Below are positions 34,316-42,515 of a DNA stretch of 43,670 bases, piece by piece. The stretch lies in contig JALVQI010000062.1 in NCBI GenBank assembly GCA_027031485.1, positions 1 to 43,670 of the forward strand, written 5' to 3'. The notes under the pieces are model-generated. The model ran no database searches. It was not told the DNA's origin and saw nothing but the letters and a program-made list of their open reading frames with translations. The position numbers and the translations under genes are program-made. Numbering within the stretch: the stretch's first letter is position 1; each line of letters opens with the position of its first letter. The stretch comes from Candidatus Aminicenantota bacterium. Lineage in GTDB: Bacteria; Acidobacteriota; Aminicenantia; JAMOAD01.

Positions 34316-35536
34316 TTAACTCTTAAATTTAAATTTGGCCTTATCATTATTTTCTGAGGTTATTATTTTAACTGCATCACCATCCTGTAAATTTCTTAAT
34401 ACCTTAAAGGGGCCTATAACCACTTCATCACCTAATTTGACTCCTTCCTTTATTTCAATATTCATATCCCCCATAATTCCCTTTTTAATAATTATAAATT
34501 TTGCCTTACCATTCTTCACTACAAATAAACCCTCCTTTTCAACCTTTTTATTTTTCTCATCCACTTCCCTTATAACAAGTGAGGATATGGGTACAGAGAG
34601 GGCATCCTTTCTTTTATTGATGATTATATCAGCAGAAGCTGAAAGACCCGGTTTTATCTCCTTCGGAGGATTTACAAGGGTTATAACAGTCTTGAATGTT
34701 TTTGCCTGATCATTGGCCTGCTGCAATGAATTTTTCTGGATTGCCGAGCTCCCCACTTCACTAACTTTTCCTTTTATCTTTATATCGGGAAAAGCATCAA
34801 CATTAACTTCCGCTTCCTGTCCAACTTTGACCTTAACAATATCTGTCTCATCAATCTCTACCTCAACTTCCATAACAGACAAATCCGCAACAGTCATCAA
34901 GACCGTACCCGGATTATTCATAGTACCTACAATTGCAACCTCTCCTTCTTCAACATTCAAAGAACTAACAACTCCATCTATTGGAGAGAGAATAACACTC
35001 TTTTTGATTCTCTCCTCTGCACTTTTTAAAGAAGCTTTTGCCTCCTCTATTCTATGAAGATAAGATTGATAAGCATGAATAGCATTTTCATATCCTAACT
35101 TTACATTTTCATACTGCTCCTGTGAAATAAGCTTTTCTTCCCAGAGAGATTTGTATCTTTTAAACTCTCTCTCCTTTGATTTAAGATTTAATTCTTGAAT
35201 CTTTAACTGAACTTTCAAATCATCCAGATTGGCTTTAGCTCTCTGAGCTTCCCACTCATTGTATGTTGAATCTATCTTTAACAAAAATTTACCTTTTTTA
35301 ACAAAATCTCCTTCTTTTACTGCTATTTTTATTATTCTTCCCGATATATCCGAAGAGAGATCTACAAATTTTTTGGGCCTGACCTCTCCTGTTGCATTCA
35401 CTTTCTCTACAAGCAGCATTCTTTTTACCTTTTGCACCTTTACTCTTTTAACAATTCCTCTATTACCTTTTAAATTTAAGAAAATCACCATTAATATGAC
35501 TAAAAGAATAGCTCCAATTAATATTTTTTTCTTCAT
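34316..35536 (-). CDS. MacA-like periplasmic adaptor (membrane fusion protein)
   Basis: This 406-residue protein has an N-terminal TM anchor (ILIGAILLVILMVIFL), a lipoyl-like half (VKEGDFVKKGKFLLKID), a helical hairpin (about 105-190), the second lipoyl half (ILSPIDGVVSSLNVEEGE) and beta-barrel and membrane-proximal domains. It links an inner-membrane transporter to an outer-membrane channel. GAGG lies a few bases before the ATG, and it is divergent from the M23 peptidase gene. Confidence 0.9.
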   Translation of the reverse strand: MKKKILIGAILLVILMVIFLNLKGNRGIVKRVKVQKVKRMLLVEKVNATGEVRPKKFVDLSSDISGRIIKIAVKEGDFVKKGKFLLKIDSTYNEWEAQRAKANLDDLKVQLKIQELNLKSKEREFKRYKSLWEEKLISQEQYENVKLGYENAIHAYQSYLHRIEEAKASLKSAEERIKKSVILSPIDGVVSSLNVEEGEVAIVGTMNNPGTVLMTVADLSVMEVEVEIDETDIVKVKVGQEAEVNVDAFPDIKIKGKVSEVGSSAIQKNSLQQANDQAKTFKTVITLVNPPKEIKPGLSASADIIINKRKDALSVPISSLVIREVDEKNKKVEKEGLFVVKNGKAKFIIIKKGIMGDMNIEIKEGVKLGDEVVIGPFKVLRNLQDGDAVKIITSENNDKAKFKFKS

Positions 35537-35562
35537 CTTAAAACCTCACACTAAACATATAA

Positions 35563-35568
35563 ATTATA
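35563..35568 (-). promoter_or_regulatory. -10 box of the adaptor-ATPase operon
   Basis: A consensus TATAAT on the minus strand lies 26 bp upstream of the adaptor ATG at 35536; the -35 region (GCAACA, 17 bp away) is weak. It lies between the adaptor gene and the oppositely directed M23 promoter in an 88-bp gap. Confidence 0.4.
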
Positions 35569-35587
35569 CGACAAAGTTTTTTTTATG

Positions 35588-35616
35588 TTGCATCCCACAT
35601 TTATTTTTATTATAAT
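35588..35616 (+). promoter_or_regulatory. Promoter of the M23 peptidase gene, leaderless type
   Basis: TTGCAT (35588-35593) and TATAAT (35611-35616) are 17 bp apart. The ATG at 35625 is eight bases after the -10 box, where transcription normally begins, and no Shine-Dalgarno is present. Confidence 0.65.
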
Positions 35617-35624
35617 TCACACTA

Positions 35625-37871
35625 ATGAAAATTAAAAAAAGTTTAATTATTATTTTTGCTTCCTTTATTTTATTAGGAAATTTCCCTAAGCCTTATTATC
35701 CTATAAACATTGAAATAAGAATCAAATCTATATTTGCGTCATTCAGGGGAAATCATTTTCATGGCGGTCTTGATTTTTCAACTTTCAATAGAATAGGAAT
35801 TCCGGTGAGGTCTATAGCGGACGGCTATATATTCAGACTTTCAAATAAATTTTACGGTTTTGGAAAAGCTGTCTATATAAGACACAAAAACTTTATTTCC
35901 GTCTGCGGTCATCTTGATAGATTTGAAAACAAAAAGCTGAAACTTGAGGATCTATCAAAAGAACTCGCAAAAAAATTCGACGGAAGATATTTTGGAGATT
36001 ATTTTTTCAAAGGAAAGGGAATATTTGTAAAAAAGGGGCAAATAGTGGCTTATACAGGCGAGACAGGGGCCGGTCCACCCCATCTCCATTTTGAAACAAG
36101 AGATCTTAACAATAACCCTATAAATACTTTTAATTTTATAAAAATATACGATAATATCCAGCCAAGAATTGGTAAATTTATAATCAAACCATTAACTCCC
36201 CGCAGTTTTATTAATGGAGAATTAAAACCATTTACAATTAAGGTAAATAATGGTTCAAAACATAAAAAACTTTTTATTTCAGGCCCATTTTCCATAGCCG
36301 TTACCTCGTGGGACAAATACTATAAATTTGATAGAACAGGAATTTACGGATGGAAGGCTTATATTGATGACAAATTAATTTCAGAAATAAAATTTGACAG
36401 AATTCCTTTTTCAGAATCACATCAGATTGCTCTCATCTATGACATAAACAGGTCATCCTATAAAAAAGATTACTTTTATTACAATATTTATCCTTACTAT
36501 GGGAAGACAATCGGCAAAAACCACATGGAGGCTTCGGAACTTTTCAAAAGCTTAGAAGATGGAAATCATACTTTAAAGTTAAAGGTTTTTGATTTCTGGG
36601 GTAATTCAGTGGTAAAATCAATAAAATTCACAAAAATTCCATTAAAAAAATTAGAAATTATAAACATAAGAAAGATTGCGCCAGATAAAATTAAAGTAAA
36701 ATTAAAAGAAAATTTTCAAAAAATTTATGCTGAAGTAAAAGGATGCGAAGAGGCTTTCTTTTATAAGCCTGAAGTTCTTAAAAAAGGTAATATTCTAATA
36801 ATAAATATTCCTCGACCATTTTACGGGGATAAATACATAGTGAGAATAAAAAGATGTAAGTTTTGCCGATGGACACTAAAAGAATTTCAAATTACCTCAA
36901 AATTACTTGATGGTTTTCAGTTGAAAAAAGGTAAAAATTGGATAGAAATAGATTCGGAAATAAAAGGGAAATGGAGCTTCGGAACAAAAACAGGAAAAAT
37001 CGAAAGCGGCAAAAATATCATTCCAACATATAACGGGAGCTTAAAGCTTTTCTTCAAAAATATAAATTACCCCTTTGTTTTTAAAAGGAATGAAAAACAT
37101 TTGGTAAGAAAAAGGATTTTGCTTCCAAATGGAATAGCGCTTTATTCAAATAAGTTAAAAGAAGGATTTTTCTCTATTCAAAATGGCTATTACAAAGAGA
37201 TTGAGCCGGATTTTAAAGAATTCTTTTTTATTAAAAAAGGTGATGAAAAAGAATTTTCTTTCGGGCAATATTCGCTTAAATTTTTCAAAAATTCACTTTA
37301 CAAGGATTTCTACTTTAATATCGATAAAAACGGTAGACTGTATGATCCGGAACTTCCCCCTTTAAAATCAGCAATAAGTATTTTCCCGGACAACTTTCCT
37401 TTTAAGAAAAGCTTAATAATAAAAATAGATTTTCCAAACTATGAAATTAAGAAAAGAGTCGGTTTTTTTAGATTTAACAAGGCCACAGGTAGATGGGTCA
37501 ATTTAAAATCATATGTTAATAAAAATAAAATTTTTGCAAAAATATGGCTTGGAGGAACCTATGCTGTTTTAGCAGATGAATCCCCGCCAGAACTAAAAAT
37601 ATACTCTCCTGAAAATGGGAAGATATATAAAAATGTAAGAAGAGCTGTTGCAATTGTCAGAGATAAAGGGAAAGGAGTAGACTACCGTAAAACATTTTTT
37701 ATTATAAATGGGAAAAAGGTATGGGCATACTATGACCCTGATAAAGACTCAATGTATTATCCCATTTCAAAATATATTAAGAAGGGGAAAAACAATCTTA
37801 TTGCCATTGTCTATGATTATGCGGGAAATAAGAGCGTAGAAAGTATCCATTTTTTTAAAAAACAGTCATAA
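35625..37871 (+). CDS. Secreted M23 metallopeptidase with long C-terminal region
   Basis: The 748-residue protein starts with a signal peptide (SLIIIFASFILLGNFP) and has an N-terminal M23 (LytM) domain with the zinc ligands H46 and D50 in FHGGLD and H153/H155 in PHLHFE. The remaining 550 residues are beta-rich, with Ig-like segments (DGNHTLKLKVFDFWGNSV and, near the end, KNVRRAVAIVRDKGKG / NLIAIVYDYAGNKS). M23 enzymes cut peptidoglycan cross-bridges or act as degraded activators; all ligands are present, so it is probably active. It has its own promoter, no ribosome site, and ends 5 bp from the convergent DUF4388 gene. Confidence 0.87.
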   Translation: MKIKKSLIIIFASFILLGNFPKPYYPINIEIRIKSIFASFRGNHFHGGLDFSTFNRIGIPVRSIADGYIFRLSNKFYGFGKAVYIRHKNFISVCGHLDRFENKKLKLEDLSKELAKKFDGRYFGDYFFKGKGIFVKKGQIVAYTGETGAGPPHLHFETRDLNNNPINTFNFIKIYDNIQPRIGKFIIKPLTPRSFINGELKPFTIKVNNGSKHKKLFISGPFSIAVTSWDKYYKFDRTGIYGWKAYIDDKLISEIKFDRIPFSESHQIALIYDINRSSYKKDYFYYNIYPYYGKTIGKNHMEASELFKSLEDGNHTLKLKVFDFWGNSVVKSIKFTKIPLKKLEIINIRKIAPDKIKVKLKENFQKIYAEVKGCEEAFFYKPEVLKKGNILIINIPRPFYGDKYIVRIKRCKFCRWTLKEFQITSKLLDGFQLKKGKNWIEIDSEIKGKWSFGTKTGKIESGKNIIPTYNGSLKLFFKNINYPFVFKRNEKHLVRKRILLPNGIALYSNKLKEGFFSIQNGYYKEIEPDFKEFFFIKKGDEKEFSFGQYSLKFFKNSLYKDFYFNIDKNGRLYDPELPPLKSAISIFPDNFPFKKSLIIKIDFPNYEIKKRVGFFRFNKATGRWVNLKSYVNKNKIFAKIWLGGTYAVLADESPPELKIYSPENGKIYKNVRRAVAIVRDKGKGVDYRKTFFIINGKKVWAYYDPDKDSMYYPISKYIKKGKNNLIAIVYDYAGNKSVESIHFFKKQS

Positions 37872-37876
37872 ATATT

Positions 37877-39517
37877 TTATTCCAAATAGTTTTTTATCAA
37901 TACTACAGATGGTTTGGGACTTTGTTTCTTAAAAAAATAAGGGACATAAAAATTCAACTCTTTTTTTGCTTCAGACCGATTTTTATACAGTCCCCAAAAA
38001 ACAGCATAACAAGATCTCCCTTTAATCTTTCTCTTTACTATAAATAACTTTTTGCTAAACCCCCCTTTTATAAAAGCATTCTTAACCGAATCAAGCAAAC
38101 AATCTACTTCAAGAAGGATAGAATAATCAGCATTAATCTGCTTTAAAGCCAATTGATATTTTTTGGCAGCAAGACTAAACCTTTTATTTCTAATCAAAGA
38201 AGTGTAATCAGGAAGAATATTTCCCTTTACGATACCTCGGCTTGGGGAAATGAAATTTTTTTCCTCTTTTTTGGAAGGAGTTTTAACTTCCGACTTTTTC
38301 TCTTTGTCTGTTTTTCTTTCAAGATTCTGGATTTTTTTCAATTTTCTTTCCTTCGGGTTTTCTTCTGTTTTCTCTTCCACTTTCGGAATACTCTTCATTT
38401 TAACCTTATTGTCCTTGTAATTATCAACAACAGGTTTTACAGGTTTTTTCTTTACTTTTATTATTTTAGGCTCATTTATCTGTAATACTTTTTCCCGGGT
38501 TAAAAGTTTATTTTTCAAATAAAATATAGCCCCTACAATTATTACAATAAATACAATACCAATTAGAATCAACCATTTTTTAAATTTTAATTCTTTTTCT
38601 TCATCGGCAAACTCATTATTTTTATTGAAAATTTTTTCTTTTTCCCTATCTTTTGTTACCTCTTCACCGCTATCAACTTCCCCGCTCTCCACGAAAATTT
38701 CACTCTTACTCTCCTTTTCAATTTTTTCAAAGGCTTTATCCGTCTCTACATCATCTGTTGAGAAGATGGATGAAAAATCTACTTCAGCCTCTTCTTCTTC
38801 GGAAATAATTTCTTCTTCAAAGAGTGAGTTCTTCTCATTATACTCCTTTATCGCCCCGATAACTTTTAAAAATAGAAGAATTTTTAATGCTTCAAACTCT
38901 TCATAGGGAGACTTTCTTATTAATTCAAAAAGGGAAGTTTTATCCTCCAATTTGTCCAAAATGGAATTTTCTTTTTCTCCGATATAATCACTGTATTCAC
39001 TATCTCCCCTCTCATACAATGTTTCTAAACTCCCGATAAGGGTTGCTATTAAGACTCTATCATTAGATTGATAAATTCCCTCTTTTATCAGCCGGGGAAT
39101 CTCTATATTTAAAGGTGTGATATTAGATGGAAGTTCTTCTTCAAAAAATCTGAATTCTCCATCTTTAATAAACAAAACAGAAAAAAAAATCATCTTCTGC
39201 TGTTTTTCCACAAGTTTTGTAAGCTGCATCGGGGTAAGGTATCCTCTATTAACAAATATTTTTCCCAAAGATTCTCCCGGCACAAGATTATTCACGACAT
39301 CTTCTATATATTCCGGGGAAAGGGTCCCAGAAGAGGATATTACATCAAGAAGACGTTCTCCTTTTAAATTTGAATGGCCATAGGCGAATTTTCCCTGTAA
39401 AAAATACAATATCCTTAAAGTTTCACCTTTTTTTACATACAGTGAACCGGTCTTTTTATTTTTCTCTATAAGAAAAAAAGTATAAAAATTATTAAGCGTA
39501 GTATTATTTTCCATCAT
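37877..39517 (-). CDS. DUF4388 (PATAN) membrane protein with SPOR-like C-terminus
   Basis: The 546-residue protein begins with a DUF4388/PATAN domain (KTGSLYVKKGETLRILYFLQ, GKFAYGHSNLKGERLL), common in gliding and pilus-related regulators of delta-proteobacteria and relatives. An acidic linker leads to one TM helix (WLILIGIVFIVIIVGAIFYL, about 320-340), a Lys/Pro-rich tether and a C-terminal domain whose YAVFWGLYKNRSEAKKEL resembles a SPOR repeat. It would span the inner membrane with the N-terminus inside. It overlaps the preceding prepilin by ATGA, so it belongs to the prepilin operon and may link it to signalling or cell-envelope position. Confidence 0.8.
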   Translation of the reverse strand: MMENNTTLNNFYTFFLIEKNKKTGSLYVKKGETLRILYFLQGKFAYGHSNLKGERLLDVISSSGTLSPEYIEDVVNNLVPGESLGKIFVNRGYLTPMQLTKLVEKQQKMIFFSVLFIKDGEFRFFEEELPSNITPLNIEIPRLIKEGIYQSNDRVLIATLIGSLETLYERGDSEYSDYIGEKENSILDKLEDKTSLFELIRKSPYEEFEALKILLFLKVIGAIKEYNEKNSLFEEEIISEEEEAEVDFSSIFSTDDVETDKAFEKIEKESKSEIFVESGEVDSGEEVTKDREKEKIFNKNNEFADEEKELKFKKWLILIGIVFIVIIVGAIFYLKNKLLTREKVLQINEPKIIKVKKKPVKPVVDNYKDNKVKMKSIPKVEEKTEENPKERKLKKIQNLERKTDKEKKSEVKTPSKKEEKNFISPSRGIVKGNILPDYTSLIRNKRFSLAAKKYQLALKQINADYSILLEVDCLLDSVKNAFIKGGFSKKLFIVKRKIKGRSCYAVFWGLYKNRSEAKKELNFYVPYFFKKQSPKPSVVLIKNYLE

Positions 39518-40788
39518 AGATTCCTTGTTAATGTTGCTCCCCCACCCGTTGAGAATAATCTAAGAGTTTTAACTTCACAATTAACAGAGTTATTGTTATA
39601 AATAAAAAATGGTGAAGAGCTGTTTTTTATCATAGGAGTGGGCCCTAATACTCTCACACCATTTGAGTCAAAACCTTCAAGATAAAGATCAAACTTCGGG
39701 TTTTCTCCATTAACATTTAAATTAGAATCCACTTTAAGATCCAAGGTACAAGTTCCTCCTCCACTTCCTCCGCAGCACAAAGGATAACAACCTGTCATTA
39801 TACAAAACCACATCCATACAGGACTTGTTCTGCATTTTTTCATGTTGGGAAGACAACATATTTGAGCACATAAGCCAGTGCATGTATTTACAGGGCAAAC
39901 AGAGGCTGAGCTGAAATTTATTTCCTTTATATTCAAACTCTCAAAAGTTGAATTAAGCTTTATAAACTCATTTTCTGCAATACCTGAATTAAATGTTGAA
40001 ACAAAACTCTTAACAACACCTAAAACTGCACCGGTATCATTTTCAAGCTCAACCACAATAATCCTTTTTCCAACAGGCACTGTAAAACTTGCCGGATTTG
40101 TGAAATCAGATTCAAGAAAGGAAACATTTCCAGAGGCGGGATAATAAACAGTATATTTTATATTAACGATCAGTTTTTCATCAGATCTTACAGATAATGT
40201 CCTAAAATCCTTTGTTGAAAATATAGTATTAATGGAATTAGCTCTATCAACAATTAGTGGAATTTGAGGATAATAGATGTTATCTCTGTTTTCGATGATA
40301 CTTTTGTCTAAAGGATTGGTGGAATTGTATGCTCCATCTTTCCCTGAAGACATTAAAAACCAGCGACACTTTGCATCTGAATTATCGCAGGGAGAATTAG
40401 AATTAACTTTTAAAAAAAATTGTAAATAATAGTTTCCATATGGGTCTATAATTCCCGAGGAATCACTGTTTCTAACAGAAATATAGGGACCTCGCCATCC
40501 ATAATAAACTCCGCTCCCCACAAGTGCTTCCAGAGGAGATGGCTGAGAGCCTTGAATATAAAGGTCTTTCAAATTTTGTGGGAACACTCCCATATCCCCT
40601 ATATAACCAAAGTCCTGCTTTAAATCTCCTAATATAGCATCATAAATTAATCTTAACTCTTTTTTAGCATAAGCTTCCCTTTTAAAATCTTCTGACTTAA
40701 ATACGAGAGGTGCCATTATAGCGGCCAAAATTGAAATAACAGCTACTACTATGATTATTTCAATTAATGCTAAACCTTTATTTTTAAT
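39514..40788 (-). CDS. Type II secretion-like prepilin with a cysteine-rich insertion, apparent ATT start
   Basis: The ORF-track start (40728, TTG) lies inside the conserved prepilin helix. Extending the frame upstream gives KNKG|LALIEIIIVVAVISIL, a prepilin peptidase site with Glu at +5, and the codon in the Met position of the other pilins is ATT at 40788-40786. That ATT shares its A with the TAA stop of the upstream gene (TAATT in place of the usual TAATG overlap). The body resembles the next prepilin (GYIGDMGVFPQNLKDLYIQ, GPYISVRNSDSSGIIDPYGNYY, C-terminal STGGGATLTRNL), but about 50 residues before the end it carries 11 cysteines (39748-39898). Pseudopilin of a secretion or pilus-like system. 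Confidence 0.8.
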   Translation of the reverse strand: MKNKGLALIEIIIVVAVISILAAIMAPLVFKSEDFKREAYAKKELRLIYDAILGDLKQDFGYIGDMGVFPQNLKDLYIQGSQPSPLEALVGSGVYYGWRGPYISVRNSDSSGIIDPYGNYYLQFFLKVNSNSPCDNSDAKCRWFLMSSGKDGAYNSTNPLDKSIIENRDNIYYPQIPLIVDRANSINTIFSTKDFRTLSVRSDEKLIVNIKYTVYYPASGNVSFLESDFTNPASFTVPVGKRIIVVELENDTGAVLGVVKSFVSTFNSGIAENEFIKLNSTFESLNIKEINFSSASVCPVNTCTGLCAQICCLPNMKKCRTSPVWMWFCIMTGCYPLCCGGSGGGTCTLDLKVDSNLNVNGENPKFDLYLEGFDSNGVRVLGPTPMIKNSSSPFFIYNNNSVNCEVKTLRLFSTGGGATLTRNL

Positions 40789-41915
40789 TAAAGGTTTCTT
40801 AGGATCCAGGCGCCACCTCCCGTTGAATAAAATCTAATAGTTTTAATTCCACAAGGACTTTTTGTTATACTATATCTAAAATGGGGAGCTGAGCTATACT
40901 TATTCATTCTTTCAGGTCCCCAAATCTTTTCTCCACTTGAATTATAACCTTCAAAATAGACTTCAAAACCCGGAGTCTGATTAATATTTCCTCCGCTACA
41001 ACTATTTGAATTCTTATTGAAAGAAGAATTAAGCGAAAAAGATGAAGGAAGATCGCATCCTCCATAGTTAATGTTCAAATTGCAAAAACTCTCATAAACA
41101 GCAGGAAAACTAATTTTTTGAGATTTCGGTGTAAATGGAAGTAGCTTAACTGTATTTCTTACAGCAGAACCTGTAATTTCAGTCCCATCATCAAGAATAA
41201 ATAAAGAATCGATCACCCTTTGTCCTACTGTGGCACTATAGAAGAGTCCTCCATTCCCGATTCCCGTTCTAATATAAGAAGAACCATTTCTCACATCATA
41301 AAATATAAATTTAACCCTTGTCGGCGAAATATCAGAACCGGAAATCTCAGCCTTTAAGTTCAATGTAGTCATTATTGTGTAATAGGTATTTCCTGATACC
41401 GTATATGTATTCAAAGAGAGTGGTTGAGCGGGATAGTATAGATTATCCCGGTTAACAGTTGCATTCGGATTTGAATTATCAAATTGTCCATCTTTACCGG
41501 TACAAACAAGCATCCATTTGTTAGATTGTCCCCATGCATTAAAAACCTGAATATAATAATTCCCCCAAGGATCAATAATTCCGGATGTATCACTGTTTGT
41601 AACAGAAACATAGGGGCCATCCCATCCTGCAAAAACGCCGGAACCCGAAGGATTTTCGGTTTTTACCGGTTGTGAGGATTGTATGTAAAGTTCAGAGAGA
41701 GGATCAGGGAATCTTCCCATATCCCCAACATATCCGAAATACTCCTTCCCATCTCCTAATATTGCATTGTATATTGTTTCAAGCTCTCTTTCAGCTCTTT
41801 TGTATCTGGAAGCCTCTGTTGTTTTGTAGATAAGAGGACTCATTAAACCTGCTAAAATCGCAAGTATGGCAATTATTATAATTACCTCAATTAAACTCAT
41901 TCCTTTTTTCATCAT
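40788..41915 (-). CDS. Type II secretion-like prepilin with long C-terminal region
   Basis: The 375-residue protein starts MMKKG|MSLIEVIIIIAILAIL: short basic leader, Gly cleavage site, Glu at +5 and hydrophobic helix. It is GspG-like in the middle (GYVGDMGRFPDPLSELYIQS, GPYVSVTNSDTSGIIDPWGNYY) with a 200-residue C-terminal extension ending RFYSTGGGAWILRNL, shared with the downstream paralogue. The start is one base after the upstream stop; which of the two adjacent ATGs is used is unclear. Confidence 0.88.
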   Translation of the reverse strand: MMKKGMSLIEVIIIIAILAILAGLMSPLIYKTTEASRYKRAERELETIYNAILGDGKEYFGYVGDMGRFPDPLSELYIQSSQPVKTENPSGSGVFAGWDGPYVSVTNSDTSGIIDPWGNYYIQVFNAWGQSNKWMLVCTGKDGQFDNSNPNATVNRDNLYYPAQPLSLNTYTVSGNTYYTIMTTLNLKAEISGSDISPTRVKFIFYDVRNGSSYIRTGIGNGGLFYSATVGQRVIDSLFILDDGTEITGSAVRNTVKLLPFTPKSQKISFPAVYESFCNLNINYGGCDLPSSFSLNSSFNKNSNSCSGGNINQTPGFEVYFEGYNSSGEKIWGPERMNKYSSAPHFRYSITKSPCGIKTIRFYSTGGGAWILRNL

Positions 41916-41916
41916 T

Positions 41917-42510
41917 TCACTGTATTGAATATCCTATATCATCTTCAGCAGGGTGAAGACTTGTCCCTTCAAAATTAGTGTCCATTAATTTATTTGTTCC
42001 GGCTGAAATTACCCATACCTTCTTAGTATTGTCCGGTGAAGCTGCACCTTGAAGATATTCAGCATTAATCAAATAGGGCATTCCCCAGGGATCAAGTTTA
42101 ATCTCAGTAAGATACGGACCTCTCCAGCTTGGTAGATTATGAGGGTTGGGATCTCTTTTTGTGTATGAATTATTAACATTTACCAGCTCCCACCATAAAC
42201 TCTCATTTGGTGTCCTATTCCAACTACTAATTCCATTGTTCGAAGGAGGAATAATAGAAGTGTCAGGGTCAGGGCTTGTCCCTATTAACAACCTAACCCT
42301 ATTACCGTTTCTATCCACCACAGGCCAATATCCCATATCCTCTCTGCACTGTATCATTACCTTTCCAATTGCACTTGTATCATTTTTTGCTTTTGCTATT
42401 TTAGAATCATTAATGTTTTTTATAATCGACGGAACAAGCACCACTCCCAGAATTGCTATTATTGATAGCACAACCATTACTTCTATGAGGGTAAAACCTC
42501 TCTTGTCCAT
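41917..42510 (-). CDS. GspG-like prepilin
   Basis: The 197-residue product has the leader MDKRG|FTLIEVMVVLSIIAIL with Glu at +5 and a GspG-like C-terminal part (GPYLTEIKLDPWGMPYLI, AEDDIGYSIQ). In T2SS proteins the major pseudopilin of this kind binds calcium; an acidic pair near the end (EDDIG) fits that site. It starts 5 bp after the previous gene. Confidence 0.9.
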   Translation of the reverse strand: MDKRGFTLIEVMVVLSIIAILGVVLVPSIIKNINDSKIAKAKNDTSAIGKVMIQCREDMGYWPVVDRNGNRVRLLIGTSPDPDTSIIPPSNNGISSWNRTPNESLWWELVNVNNSYTKRDPNPHNLPSWRGPYLTEIKLDPWGMPYLINAEYLQGAASPDNTKKVWVISAGTNKLMDTNFEGTSLHPAEDDIGYSIQ

Positions 42511-42515
42511 TTTAT

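Noticed and set aside
34335-35057. Two plus-strand ORFs of 124 and 114 residues
   Set aside because: Shadows of the adaptor gene on the opposite strand with Ser/Thr-rich low-complexity composition.
40716-40728. TTG at 40728 as start of the third prepilin
   Set aside because: It falls inside the conserved hydrophobic prepilin helix; the frame extends upstream through KNKG and the cleavage site.
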